The notes under the pieces were generated by a model. That model saw only the letters and a list, made by a program, of their open reading frames with translations. It ran no database searches and had not been told where the DNA came from. 32,146 bases of DNA from Rickettsiales bacterium (GTDB taxonomy: Bacteria > Bacteroidota > Bacteroidia > Cytophagales > Cyclobacteriaceae): NCBI GenBank assembly GCA_002729235.1, contig PBTY01000046.1, positions 1 to 32,146 on the forward strand, in the 5' to 3' direction. Shown here one piece after another: positions 15,837-24,393 of the stretch. Both the position numbers and the translations under genes were made by a program. The number at the start of each line of letters is the position of its first letter. Position 1 is the stretch's first letter.

Positions 15837-16955
15837 ATGAAACAATTTATTACAGCATTATTGATGGTGCTCACCCTGGCTGGTGTAGCACAGGAAGTAA
15901 CTCCTGCTAAGAAGGTTCTAATGGTCGTTAGTAGTTACGGCAAAGATCAAGGACAGACCAGGCCAGGTTACGAATTTGATGAGTTCTCGCAAGCATATCT
16001 TGTTTTTAAGAATAATGGACTTTCTGTAGATGTGGCTAGCCCGCGTGGTGGCAAAGTGGAGGCAGATCAGTACAACAAAGAAAAGGTTTATAACAGCCAG
16101 CTTCTGGCTGATGAACTCGCAGTAAGCTTGTTGAATCAAACCATCCCGACATCCAAGGTAAATCCAGATGACTATGATGCTATCTATATCGTGGGCGGTA
16201 AAGGAGCTATGTTTGATTTACCATATGACCCATCCTTGCAAGATATTATTTTGAGCATGTATCATCGTTCCAACACCGTGATTGCTTCGGTGTGTCATGG
16301 ACCTGCGGTATTTGCCAATGTAAAGGATGGCGATTCGTACATCGTGGAAAATGTGGAAATAACCGGCTTTACCAATGAAGAAGAGGCTTTGTTTGGAAAG
16401 AAATGGGTCACAGAATTTCCTTTTAGTCTGGAGGATCAACTTTTGGAACGTGGGGCTAAATTTTATAAAGCTAACTTTATGCTTCCAAAGGTATGTGTGT
16501 CTGGAAAATTCGTCACTGGGCAAAATCCATTCTCTACTTCGCAATCTGCTGAGGAAGTTGTTCAGGCATTAGGATTAAAGCCAATGAAGCGTGAACGCTA
16601 TGCTGATGAGCATACGGTATACACCGTTCAGTCTTTTTTAAATAATGAATTGAGTTTAAAGGAGTTTGGTAAGCTTTTGGAACAAGATACTTCACTGTTT
16701 GATATGCCACTTCTGGCGGTATATGGATATTACCATATTTTAGCTAATCCAGAGGAATATGATAGACTAAAACAGGGAACGCAGTTAGTAGAGCTAAGTG
16801 CTCCCTATTTTTTCAATGAGAATCTGCAGCTCGTAGTTGCTAAAACGTATATCACACTCGAAGAAAAGTCTAAAGCACGAAAAGTTTTGAAGGATTTGAT
16901 AGCCCAGGAAAAGCTTGTGGATCAGGCGGAAGAACTGTTAGTAGGGCTGGATTAA
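15837..16955 (+). CDS. Exported DJ-1/PfpI (type 1 glutamine amidotransferase-like) protein with helical C-terminal extension
   Basis: Residues 1-19 form a signal peptide (FITALLMVLTLAGVAQ). Residues about 24-235 are a DJ-1/PfpI domain with Glu in GYEFDEF (about 47), IYIVGGKGAMFDLP, the nucleophile elbow ASVCHGPAVFA (Cys153-His154) and VTGQNPFST. This set resembles Hsp31/HchA-like hydrolases. The last 130 residues, absent from ordinary members of about 230 residues, are helical and TPR-like (YGYYHILANPEEYDRL, VAKTYITLEEKSKARKVL). Periplasmic location is inferred from the signal peptide; substrate is unknown. Confidence 0.88.
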   Translation: MKQFITALLMVLTLAGVAQEVTPAKKVLMVVSSYGKDQGQTRPGYEFDEFSQAYLVFKNNGLSVDVASPRGGKVEADQYNKEKVYNSQLLADELAVSLLNQTIPTSKVNPDDYDAIYIVGGKGAMFDLPYDPSLQDIILSMYHRSNTVIASVCHGPAVFANVKDGDSYIVENVEITGFTNEEEALFGKKWVTEFPFSLEDQLLERGAKFYKANFMLPKVCVSGKFVTGQNPFSTSQSAEEVVQALGLKPMKRERYADEHTVYTVQSFLNNELSLKEFGKLLEQDTSLFDMPLLAVYGYYHILANPEEYDRLKQGTQLVELSAPYFFNENLQLVVAKTYITLEEKSKARKVLKDLIAQEKLVDQAEELLVGLD

Positions 16956-16957
16956 TT

Positions 16958-16988
16958 TAAAAAAAAGAGGACTACCGAAGGTAGTCCT
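16958..16988 (-). terminator. Rho-independent terminator of cysM
   Basis: Perfect 9-bp stem AGGACTACC (16968-16976) / GGTAGTCCT (16980-16988) with a 3-base loop. On the minus strand it is followed by a T-run (complement of A-rich 16958-16966), 7 bp after the cysM stop. On the plus strand it lacks a T-run, so it would serve the convergent gene weakly at best. Confidence 0.85.
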
Positions 16989-16995
16989 TAATGTA

Positions 16996-17874
16996 TTAAT
17001 CAAATAAACTCATGCTCAAATAGCGCTCGCCTGTATCACACACAATAAAGACGATCACACCCTCATCTAGTTCAGACGCAAGCTCTAAAGCGGCGGTTAA
17101 AGCTCCTCCGCTACTCATACCAGATAAAATTGCTTCTTCTTTAGCCAGCCTTCTAGCCATTAATCGGGCATTGTCTTCACTCACGTCAATTACCCGATCC
17201 ACACGACTTGGGTCAAATATTTTTGGTAAAAACTCTGGAGACCATCTGCGAATGCCTGGAATAGAAGATCCTTCAGTTGGTTGTGTTCCCACAATTTGAA
17301 TGTTGGAATTTTGCTCCTTGAGGTATTTAGATACACCCATAATTGTGCCGGTAGTACCCATTGCTGATACGAAGTGAGTAACCTGACCATTGGTGTCTTT
17401 CCATATTTCAGGGCCGGTGGTTTTATAGTGCATCCCGTAGTTATCTGGATTGGCAAATTGATTGAGCATAAAATAACCCTGGTTCGTTGCCATTTCCTCT
17501 GCCAACTCTCGCGAATATTCAATGGTTTTCTCCGCAGGGGTCAGGATCACTTCTGCACCATAGGCTCTCATAGCTTGTACTCTTTCCTTGGTGCTATTTT
17601 CCGGCATCAGTAAAGTCATTTTCAAGCCAGCCGATTGAGCAATCATAGCCAGGGCAATACCGGTGTTACCGCTTGTAGCTTCTACGAGCTTATCTCCGGT
17701 CTTTATATCTCCTCTTTTCAGAGCTTCGGTGATCATACCATAAGCTGCACGATCTTTTACACTTCCACCAGGATTTTGTCCTTCCAGTTTTCCAAATATT
17801 TTAACATTCGGGTTTTTGTTGATGCGGGTGATTTCAACAAGAGGTGTATTGCCAATAAGGTCGAATAATTTCAT
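16996..17874 (-). CDS. cysM: Cysteine synthase B (O-acetylserine sulfhydrylase)
   Basis: PLP enzyme that makes cysteine from O-acetylserine and sulfide (CysM types also use thiosulfate). The N-terminal IGNTPLVEI and NPGGSVKDRAA with PLP Lys40 are canonical, as are the ATSGNTGIALA substrate loop, MGTTGTIMGVSKYLKE (PLP phosphate loop) and the C-terminal GMSSGGAL and VCDTGERYLS. At 292 residues it has CysM rather than CysK length. It is 51 bp downstream of the serine acetyltransferase gene, giving a two-step cysteine operon with a terminator after it. Confidence 0.93.
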   Translation of the reverse strand: MKLFDLIGNTPLVEITRINKNPNVKIFGKLEGQNPGGSVKDRAAYGMITEALKRGDIKTGDKLVEATSGNTGIALAMIAQSAGLKMTLLMPENSTKERVQAMRAYGAEVILTPAEKTIEYSRELAEEMATNQGYFMLNQFANPDNYGMHYKTTGPEIWKDTNGQVTHFVSAMGTTGTIMGVSKYLKEQNSNIQIVGTQPTEGSSIPGIRRWSPEFLPKIFDPSRVDRVIDVSEDNARLMARRLAKEEAILSGMSSGGALTAALELASELDEGVIVFIVCDTGERYLSMSLFD

Positions 17875-17925
17875 GAGCTGATAGTTAAAGTGATGAGACC
17901 AAAAATTGATAAAACACAGATCAAT

Positions 17926-18759
17926 TTAGGCTTGTTTGACTACAATCATTTCTGACTTATCTTCTGATTCATCATGGAGTGAAGCTTTGTAATAGACCCT
18001 GGAGTCAGCAGGAATACTTTTTGTCAACCAGACATTACCACCAACTGTGGAGTTTTTACCGATCCGTGTCTTGCCACCCAAAATAGTCGCTCCAGCGTAG
18101 ATTACGACATGATCTTCAATAGTAGGATGTCTTTTGACCTTGGCATCTTTCTTATCCACACTAAGTGCACCTAATGTGACTCCCTGGTAGATTTTGACAT
18201 GTTTGCCAATAATAGTAGTTTCACCAATGACGATACCCGTCCCATGATCTATGCAAAAGTGCTCCCCGATGATCGCATTGGGGTGGATGTCTATTCCAGT
18301 CTTACTGTGGGCATGCTCTGTGATGATTCTAGGAATGTTCTTTACGCCAAGCAATGCCAACTCATGAGCTAGTCGATAGGAGGCAATCGCGTAGAAGCCT
18401 GGATAGGATCGGATAATCTCTGACTTATCGCAAGCTGCAGGGTCTCCAGCAAACATGGCATCAATGTCCTTTTCTAGTCTTTCGTACAGAGTAGGTAGGC
18501 TCTCAAAGAATGCCTCGATTACTTCTTCTTGTGTATCACCTTCAAGCGAAATATTCCTTAAAAGAACATCTCTCATCTTATGTTGGAGACTCGCCAGGAT
18601 TTGCTCTACCTGCTTTTCAGACTCTACTTTATGACTTGAGAAATCCGGAAAAAGCACTCCTAGCAACTCATTGAAAAAACTGATGATGGAAGCTTTACTT
18701 GGGATCTTGGTGTACTCTTGATGGGAGTCGTATATTTTCTTAATGAACGATTCTTTCAT
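17926..18759 (-). CDS. cysE: Serine O-acetyltransferase (CysE/EpsC type)
   Basis: Transfers acetyl from acetyl-CoA to L-serine, the first committed step of cysteine synthesis. Residues about 1-150 form the helical N-terminal domain (YPGFYAIASYRLAHEL). The left-handed beta-helix follows (GIDIHPNAIIGEHFCIDHG, VIGETTIIGKHVKIYQGVTL, GATILGGKTRIGKNSTVGG) with the catalytic His in IDHGTG. It has 277 residues. The C-terminus lacks the terminal Ile seen in many CysE that bind CysK, so a cysteine-synthase complex is uncertain. It is first in the cysE-cysM pair. Confidence 0.93.
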   Translation of the reverse strand: MKESFIKKIYDSHQEYTKIPSKASIISFFNELLGVLFPDFSSHKVESEKQVEQILASLQHKMRDVLLRNISLEGDTQEEVIEAFFESLPTLYERLEKDIDAMFAGDPAACDKSEIIRSYPGFYAIASYRLAHELALLGVKNIPRIITEHAHSKTGIDIHPNAIIGEHFCIDHGTGIVIGETTIIGKHVKIYQGVTLGALSVDKKDAKVKRHPTIEDHVVIYAGATILGGKTRIGKNSTVGGNVWLTKSIPADSRVYYKASLHDESEDKSEMIVVKQA

Positions 18760-18859
18760 AATCTATATCGAAGATAGACTTACCTAACGGTAAAAATATA
18801 GTGATGTTTAGGAAGAAAAGTCGTTATGAGTACATTTAGTTCAAGAACTATACGAAATA

Positions 18860-19777
18860 TTACTGGTTGTATTTTCTCAAAATCTCTGGATCAACTTCTG
18901 GTTCTGCCATCAACCATTCTTTAACCTTCCCTTCGTCCCAGCGGTATAACCAGCTAACACCCCATTTGCCAATGTGGTAATCAGTACGCTGATATGCTGG
19001 ATCTTTTAGAGCTTCCTCTAGATCAATGAATTCATAACCTTTGTCTTTCAGACCCTGGTAAATAGCTCCAAGATTATCAGCATTGAGTGGATTGACATGA
19101 CATAGATAAATGTGAGGAATCGGTCTGCCAATCGTTTGTTCTGAAACTTGTTCGTACCAGTCAAACATTTTTAGTGTGTGCTCTACATAAGCTTTTCCAA
19201 TGGCCATCATTTCACTGCTATCACCTTCAAGGACTGCATTGGCATATAGCTTATTGAAAATATAATCACCACTTTCAACTGTAACTGGTGCTACTTCATA
19301 ACCATTTTGAGTTAGAAACACCTCGAAAGAGGCTTTGGTCGCACTATCTGGTCCGGTATTCAAATAAGGATGTCTGAAATAACGCATCTCTTTTCCATAT
19401 TCCTGTAGCAATTCAGTGGTAAATTCTTGCCCTTTGATCACTTCTTGCTTGAATTCTTCCAAAGGAGTGTTGTAAAGTGAGGGATGGCTGTAAGTATGAT
19501 TTCCTAAGTCGAGCCCAGCATTCAACCAGTTTCTGAGTATTTGTTTTCTGGCTTCTTCTTCATTGTTTCTATAAAGCTTGCCTTCATTGACAAATCCAAT
19601 AGCAGGCACACCATAGGTTACAGCTGTGTCGATCACTTGTTGATTGACTAGTTGTATGTGCTGTAGGTCCTTAAACGGTCCATTACTGATCAAGTCGTCG
19701 ATGGTGATAACCACTTGTTTTTGGGCTTGCAGACTAAGTGCTGCAATTGTCAATATGATGCTTAGTTGTTTTTTCAT
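18860..19777 (-). CDS. Exported polysaccharide deacetylase (NodB/CE4-like)
   Basis: About 305 residues from ATG 19777 with a signal peptide (LSIILTIAALSLQAQ). The NodB motifs are VITIDDL (Asp27, Asp28), GNHTYSHPSL (metal His94 and His98) and FRHPYLNTG. The fold would hydrolyse N- or O-acetyl groups from cell-wall or exopolysaccharide in the periplasm using a metal. Fifteen further upstream codons are open but precede the signal peptide, so ATG 19777 is taken. It is separated from the permease gene by a terminator. It might act on the GT2 polymer, but the two are 5 kb apart. Confidence 0.88.
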   Translation of the reverse strand: MKKQLSIILTIAALSLQAQKQVVITIDDLISNGPFKDLQHIQLVNQQVIDTAVTYGVPAIGFVNEGKLYRNNEEEARKQILRNWLNAGLDLGNHTYSHPSLYNTPLEEFKQEVIKGQEFTTELLQEYGKEMRYFRHPYLNTGPDSATKASFEVFLTQNGYEVAPVTVESGDYIFNKLYANAVLEGDSSEMMAIGKAYVEHTLKMFDWYEQVSEQTIGRPIPHIYLCHVNPLNADNLGAIYQGLKDKGYEFIDLEEALKDPAYQRTDYHIGKWGVSWLYRWDEGKVKEWLMAEPEVDPEILRKYNQ

Positions 19778-19805
19778 TACTACAAATGTAGTAATACTTA
19801 TAGGG

Positions 19806-19835
19806 AAAAGGAAAACCACCATGCAATCATGGTGG
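19806..19835 (-). terminator. Rho-independent terminator of the ABC permease gene
   Basis: Perfect 8-bp stem CCACCATG (19816-19823) / CATGGTGG (19828-19835) with loop CAAT. On the minus strand it leads into TTTTCCTTTTCCC. It lies 11 bp after the permease stop and upstream of the deacetylase start, so the two genes are likely separate transcripts. Confidence 0.75.
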
Positions 19836-19846
19836 CGTTAACTAAT

Positions 19847-22222
19847 CTATTCATATTTCAAACTATCTGCAGGGTTGCTTGTCGCTGCCCGCAGGGCGTG
19901 ATATCCAGTTGTAAGAATGGTAATCCCTCCAATGACTATCAATACCAGTCCATAGAGTAGATAATTCATCTCCACATGATACTCGAACGTATTGAGCCAT
20001 TCATTCATGAAATAGTAGGCAATTCCAAAAGCAGGAACTGCACCAATGAAGACCAGGATCAAGAAGTCTTTTACAAGTAATGAAACTAGTCCTGATACTT
20101 CAGCTCCCAATACTTTTCTTATGCTAATTTCTTTGGTTCGCTGTTCTGCTATGAAGGAAGCTAAACCGAGTAATCCCAGGCATGAAATAAATATCATCAT
20201 TACTGAGAACCCAAGAAACAAACTACCTCGCAACTGATCAGCTTCATATTGTTCCATAAAATCCTGATCTAAGAAACTATATTCGAAAGGCTTATTCGGA
20301 AATACATCCGTCCAGGCCTGCTCTATAGATCTGATGCCTTCGTCCAGACCACCACTGATTTTGATCAAAGCATTGGAATTATTGAGTGAGGGAACGAACA
20401 ACAAGGCTTCAATAGGGTCATAGAGTGATCTTTGGTGAAAATCTTTCACAACCCCTATTACCTTATGGAATTTTGTGCTATCACGATCGAATTGGAAGCG
20501 CTTCCCAATAGGATTGTCCCACCCCATTCGGGCTACCATGGCTTCATTGACCATGACCGCTGATGCCGTATCAGTAGGGAATTTGGGATCAATATTTCTT
20601 CCTTCGGATAGCTTGATGCCTAATACTGGAACAAAGTCATAATCTATACCATAGGAATCTATACCATAAGTTTCCATGACTCCATCATTGGTTTCCACAG
20701 ACATTACATTTTTATCATACCCACGACCAGGTGTTGTGATTGCAGTAGCTGCATCCTTGATATTAGGGTCTTGAAGTAATTTGTTTTTCAAGACAGGCCA
20801 CTTATCACGTGCCGCACGATTGTCCAATACCACGCGAACTACCCGCTCTTTATCAAAACCAAGGTCTTTGTTTCTCAGGTATTGCATTTGATCATAAATG
20901 ATTAAAGTGCCTACCAGCATGAAGATTGAAATCGAGAATTGTACTCCGACAAGAACACTGCGCAAGATCTTGTTTCCTGATTTACTTCCCTTGCCTTTGA
21001 GAACTGATGCTGGTTTGAAAGCGGACAAGTAGAAGGCTGGGTAGCTACCACTCAGGATTCCTGTAATAAGTAGCATTACAGCAATTGCACCGAGCACCAT
21101 TGGATTCAACAGACTTCCAATGTTCATCGAAGTTTGCAATTGTGAATTGAATACTGGTACCAAAATGAGAACCAATAACAAACTGATCAAAAGTGCAACA
21201 ATGGTGAGGAGTATGGACTCAGACATGAACTGTCGGATCAACATTCCTCGCTGCGCACCCATCACCTTGCGAATTCCTACCTCCAAAGCTCGTTTCATCG
21301 ATCGAGCGGTTGATAAGTTCATGTAATTGATACTGGCGATTAGGATAAGGAAAATAGCTACTGCACCAAAAATGTAGATGTACTTGATGTTGCCAAGTGG
21401 CTCAGGTTCCCCCTGGAAAGTAGAGTATAGGTGGATGTCCTGAATATTGATCATTTCATACTTGATCTTAATATCAAACTGATCGAATATCGTTGCTACA
21501 TACTTGGTGATGATGGTTTCATTCAACTTGGTTTCTACTGCTTTTGGATCTGTACCTTCTTGAAGCATAATGTAGGTGTAGATACCAAAACCTCCCCAGC
21601 TCTGTGAGTTATTACGATCTACAGTACTGGCAGAGATCATTGCGTTTGGTCGTATATGGTTGTTAGGAGAAAGGTCCTTGTAAACACCGGTTACTTCCAG
21701 AGAGTTGTTGTCCGTTTTAAGGATCTCACCAATTGGATTCGCTCCTTTAAAAATCTTGTCAGCCATGGTTTGACTGATCACAATAGAGTTTGGGCCTTCT
21801 AATGCAGTTGCTGGATTTCCAGAAATGAATTCATAATCGAACACATTAAAAACCGTGGAGTCCACCATGAAGATTTTTTCTTCATAATAGTTGATATCAT
21901 TTCTTTCAAAGCGAGTTCTTCCATTTCCAATGAAACGAGTGTATTGCTCTACTTCGGAGAATTCATTTTTAACTGTTCTTCCAAGTGGAAGCTGAGTCGT
22001 CGTCCAGCGGAAGGAATTATCTGGTTCACTAATGTCAGAGGATATTCTATAAATTCTGTCTGCTTTGGAATGCTGTTGATCAAAGCTTACCTCATGATGG
22101 AGATAGAGGACGATGAGCAAACTGGAGACTATTCCTATGGTTAGTCCTAAGATGTTGAGTGTGGTGTATCCCGGCTGACGCAGTAGGTGCCTTACCGTGA
22201 TTTTGAGATAATTTTTGATCAT
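19847..22222 (-). CDS. ABC transporter permease, FtsX/MacB type (two FtsX domains)
   Basis: A 791-residue inner-membrane protein. TM1 is at about 22-42 (LNILGLTIGIVSSLLIVLYL). A periplasmic MacB-PCD domain spans about 45-275, then a first FtsX domain about 282-410 (IFGAVAIFLILIASINYMNL, KRALEVGIRKVMGAQR). A further TM lies at about 425-445, then a second periplasmic domain and a second FtsX domain from about 670 (EQRTKEISIRKVLGAEVSGL). These long permeases in Bacteroidota work with a separate ATPase; none is in the window. MacB-like proteins move lipoproteins, peptides or toxins, or act as mechanotransmitters. It is a single gene with its own terminator. Confidence 0.95.
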   Translation of the reverse strand: MIKNYLKITVRHLLRQPGYTTLNILGLTIGIVSSLLIVLYLHHEVSFDQQHSKADRIYRISSDISEPDNSFRWTTTQLPLGRTVKNEFSEVEQYTRFIGNGRTRFERNDINYYEEKIFMVDSTVFNVFDYEFISGNPATALEGPNSIVISQTMADKIFKGANPIGEILKTDNNSLEVTGVYKDLSPNNHIRPNAMISASTVDRNNSQSWGGFGIYTYIMLQEGTDPKAVETKLNETIITKYVATIFDQFDIKIKYEMINIQDIHLYSTFQGEPEPLGNIKYIYIFGAVAIFLILIASINYMNLSTARSMKRALEVGIRKVMGAQRGMLIRQFMSESILLTIVALLISLLLVLILVPVFNSQLQTSMNIGSLLNPMVLGAIAVMLLITGILSGSYPAFYLSAFKPASVLKGKGSKSGNKILRSVLVGVQFSISIFMLVGTLIIYDQMQYLRNKDLGFDKERVVRVVLDNRAARDKWPVLKNKLLQDPNIKDAATAITTPGRGYDKNVMSVETNDGVMETYGIDSYGIDYDFVPVLGIKLSEGRNIDPKFPTDTASAVMVNEAMVARMGWDNPIGKRFQFDRDSTKFHKVIGVVKDFHQRSLYDPIEALLFVPSLNNSNALIKISGGLDEGIRSIEQAWTDVFPNKPFEYSFLDQDFMEQYEADQLRGSLFLGFSVMMIFISCLGLLGLASFIAEQRTKEISIRKVLGAEVSGLVSLLVKDFLILVFIGAVPAFGIAYYFMNEWLNTFEYHVEMNYLLYGLVLIVIGGITILTTGYHALRAATSNPADSLKYE

Positions 22223-22394
22223 TGTTAGTTTGGAGATTGATTGTAAGAGTAGACTTGATCAATCCGCAAATGGTTACAGAAAAGTGATTAGCGGTAGGTG
22301 TTTTAAGGGATTTTAACAGTACATGTGGATAACTAGGTGCACAAATATGGTATAGCAAGGTGTAAAAGTTGTGGGAAACCAGACCCCTAATTTA
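22223..22394. other. 5' flank of the ABC permease gene
   Basis: Together with the RNA candidate downstream this makes a 494-bp gap between protein genes. This part should carry the permease promoter on the minus strand. I see no convincing promoter boxes, ORF or hairpin. One DnaA-box-like 9-mer at 22324-22332 is probably chance. Confidence 0.4.
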
Positions 22395-22425
22395 TTGCAA
22401 ACGCAAAGGAATAGGTCTACCTTAG
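22395..22425 (+). promoter_or_regulatory. Bacteroidota-type promoter candidate ahead of the RNA candidate
   Basis: TTG at 22395-22397 and TACCTTAG at 22418-22425, separated by 20 bases. The second box matches the Bacteroidota -7 consensus TAnnTTTG at all fixed positions but one. Transcription would start near 22432, just before the first structured element. A single pair of this quality can arise by chance; its position ahead of a hairpin cluster and a terminator is what makes it credible. Confidence 0.45.
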
Positions 22426-22431
22426 AATTAC

Positions 22432-22659
22432 CAAATGAGGGATAGAAGTCGAGACGAAAGTCTCCACTTAAGAAGCAAAAGTTATTAGAGGCTACGGCCG
22501 ATTTTAGCGTGGCTGAAGGAAGTGAGAACGAAGAAGAATCTGGTATCCAGAAGAGGGCTTCGTAAAGGCATCAAACAGTAATTTGGCATTGAATGAGGGG
22601 CTACGGCCCAGCATAAAGTGAAAAGGGTGGATGTCCTGCATTGGATATCCACCCTTTTT
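22432..22659 (+). ncRNA. Candidate structured non-coding RNA (about 230 nt), unassigned
   Basis: No protein gene fits here, but the plus strand folds into several stable elements. These are GAGAC-GAAA-GTCTC (22451-22464, GNRA loop); GGC-TACG-GCC (22490-22499, UNCG loop); and ACGAAG/CTTCGT (22528-22533, 22558-22563), enclosing TCTGG-TAT-CCAGA (22539-22551) with purine-only internal loops. Also present are CAAA/TTTG (22572-22585), GGGC-TACG-GCCC (22598-22609, UNCG loop) and a terminator. Loops are of stable RNA type only when read on the plus strand. A promoter-like pair lies upstream and an opposing minus-strand terminator just downstream. It does not match tmRNA, RNase P, SRP or tRNA motifs I can recognise. 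A 17-codon ORF from 22435 is possible. A dispersed intergenic repeat is the main alternative. Confidence 0.5.
22621..22659 (+). terminator. Strong plus-strand terminator
   Basis: A 16-bp stem with arms 22621-22636 and 22643-22658 (core GGGTGGAT/ATCCACCC), a 6-base loop and a T-run 22655-22659. One pair is G-T on the plus strand (22633/22646), which becomes an A-C mismatch on the minus strand. The element therefore favours plus-strand transcripts, although no plus-strand protein gene precedes it. Confidence 0.8.
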
Positions 22660-22665
22660 GTATAT

Positions 22666-22697
22666 AAAAAAAGCAGAAAGCATAAGCCATCTGCTTT
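22666..22697 (-). terminator. Terminator of the coiled-coil protein gene
   Basis: 8-bp arms AAAGCAGA (22670-22677) and TCTGCTTT (22690-22697) with a 12-base loop. On the minus strand it runs into seven T (complement of 22666-22672). It lies 19 bp after the stop of the gene at 22717-23019 and back to back with the plus-strand terminator. Confidence 0.8.
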
Positions 22698-22716
22698 CGT
22701 AGAGACTTTCCACAAC

Positions 22717-23019
22717 CTAACGAGCCTCTACCTTTTCTTTGATGTTTTCCTTAATCCCATTTAGTCGTTTACTCATGACATCAGACATCTGATTGAAGGC
22801 TGAGTTTAGATAGTCAAAGGATTCTTCGCGTTCTTCCAAAAGACTGTCATAAAGGAATTTTACTGTTTCTTTTGATTTTTCCAGATTGTTTAGATCATTT
22901 TTCCAAATCTCTTTCTGAGATTTGGAAAAGGACTTAGCTGAATGTTCTAACTCATTGATGCTTTCAAAAATCTGTTCTATTTTTTCTTTTGCTTCTAATC
23001 TAATTTTATCTCGATTCAT
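22717..23019 (-). CDS. Unrecognised 100-residue coiled-coil protein
   Basis: A highly charged, all-helical cytoplasmic protein (KIRLEAKEKIEQIFESINEL, KEIWKNDLNNLEKSKETV) with heptad-like hydrophobic spacing along most of its length, so probably a homo-oligomeric coiled coil. ATG 23019 is chosen; the open frame reaches 23238 but the added residues have a different, Cys/His-rich composition and would run into the divergent transporter gene. A terminator follows. No family recognised. Confidence 0.7.
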   Translation of the reverse strand: MNRDKIRLEAKEKIEQIFESINELEHSAKSFSKSQKEIWKNDLNNLEKSKETVKFLYDSLLEEREESFDYLNSAFNQMSDVMSKRLNGIKENIKEKVEAR

Positions 23020-23204
23020 AACATTAACATGTTGATAATCAAATATATAACATGAGTTGTTATTGAATTGTTTAAAATATTTCGAAATAATTGTTGTCAA
23101 ATCCGTTAACAATTTGAAATGTGACTGAAGTGCAAGGATGTAATCCACAATTTTACGATACTTGCATGTGAATGACTGACCTAAAATCTCAACTGTAGAA
23201 TTGC

Positions 23205-24287
23205 ATGAGTGAAATCGAAAATGATGTGGCCCGATCACTTAAAGTGATTAAGAATATTTTGGTGGTTTTTCTCGGAATTGTGATTCTCTACTTATTGAAA
23301 GAGCTAAGCAACTTGTTCTTGCCATTGGCATTTGCTTTGTTCTTTGCAATACTCCTTCAACCTCTGGTTGCTCTATTTAGGAGAAAGTTTTCATTGAATT
23401 TAAGTGTGGTATTTACCACTATCGTTTCTGTGATTGTATTCCTTGCATTGGGGTTTGTCTTTTACAATGCGGTGAGTAGTTTCATTGCCAATCGGGATCA
23501 AATTTTAATTGGGGTCACTGCTGAACTCAAACCTGTAATTGAAGAAGTGACCAGGCTGCTAGGATCGGAAATGAATGATGATGAGTTGAAATCCTATGTG
23601 TCACGGATCATCCCTACCGATAAAGTCTTGTCCCTGTCAGGCTCCTTTCTCAATACCATTAGTGGTTTCGCTACGGAATTGTTGATGACCATTTTATACT
23701 TCGCAGGATTGTTAAGTGCGATTGCCGAGTATGAGAAAGTAATCGACTACATCATGGGAAAAAATGGGGGCGAACACTCGGTTGCTTCCAACACCTTTAA
23801 AAGAGTCAAGGACTCTATCAGTATCTATATCAAGGTGAAGACCATCGTGAGTTTATTGACTGGTCTGGGTATTGGGTTGGTTAGTTGGTTCTTTGGTATT
23901 CAATATGCACTTCTTTGGGGAATCCTGGCATTCGTCTTAAACTACATTCCATACGTAGGATCGCTTATTGCGATTATTCCTCCTTTGCTCATTGGAGGTC
24001 TTACTGCAGACAGTATTTCTGAGTTTATTTTCCTCTTCATTTGCCTTGAAGGAATTCAACTAGTTATGGGCAGCATCGTAGAACCTAAAATGACCGGTGA
24101 ATCCCTGTCAATTAATACGGTGACTATTCTTTTCAGCCTGGTTTTCTGGTCTTTTATGTGGGGCACTGCGGGTATGCTGCTATCGGTGCCAATGACCTTC
24201 CTGATTAAAGTAATATTGGAGCATGTGTCAGATGCTGGATTCTTCGTTCGCTTAATGGATAAAAAGACCGGCAAGGAACTTGGTTAA
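23205..24287 (+). CDS. AI-2E family transporter (PerM/YdiK/YhhT-like)
   Basis: A 360-residue polytopic inner-membrane protein with 7-8 TM helices. Early TM pair: ILVVFLGIVILYLLKELSNL and LPLAFALFFAILLQPLV. A soluble segment at about 100-140 precedes the membrane-entering helices (TISGFATELLMTILYFAGLL). The family signature ALLWGILAFVLNYIPYVGSL lies in the C-terminal half, followed by GSIVEPKMTGESL. Members export the AI-2 signal or act as Na+/H+ antiporters; the substrate here is unknown. It is divergent from the coiled-coil gene with 185 bp between starts. Confidence 0.93.
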   Translation: MSEIENDVARSLKVIKNILVVFLGIVILYLLKELSNLFLPLAFALFFAILLQPLVALFRRKFSLNLSVVFTTIVSVIVFLALGFVFYNAVSSFIANRDQILIGVTAELKPVIEEVTRLLGSEMNDDELKSYVSRIIPTDKVLSLSGSFLNTISGFATELLMTILYFAGLLSAIAEYEKVIDYIMGKNGGEHSVASNTFKRVKDSISIYIKVKTIVSLLTGLGIGLVSWFFGIQYALLWGILAFVLNYIPYVGSLIAIIPPLLIGGLTADSISEFIFLFICLEGIQLVMGSIVEPKMTGESLSINTVTILFSLVFWSFMWGTAGMLLSVPMTFLIKVILEHVSDAGFFVRLMDKKTGKELG

Positions 24288-24393
24288 TTCATTACCACTT
24301 CAGTTTAGTTTTTCTGGAATTCTAAAGTTGTAACATTGGGTAAGTATAATTAAGAAATTACCCCTAGCTTTTGTGGTATTTATTAGAAAAATC

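Noticed and set aside
18860-19777. Polysaccharide deacetylase as part of the GT2 operon system
   Set aside because: It is 5 kb away, behind other genes on both strands and bounded by terminators, so operon membership is not supported.
22324-22332. TGTGGATAA, a perfect DnaA-box complement
   Set aside because: A single 9-mer in 32 kb is close to chance; no clustered boxes, AT-rich unwinding element or dnaA/dnaN genes nearby.
22485-22715. Two overlapping minus-strand ORFs of 76 and 69 codons
   Set aside because: They run through the hairpins and both terminators of the RNA candidate and have unlikely composition (many Cys, Pro, Phe), so they look like by-products of the structured sequence.
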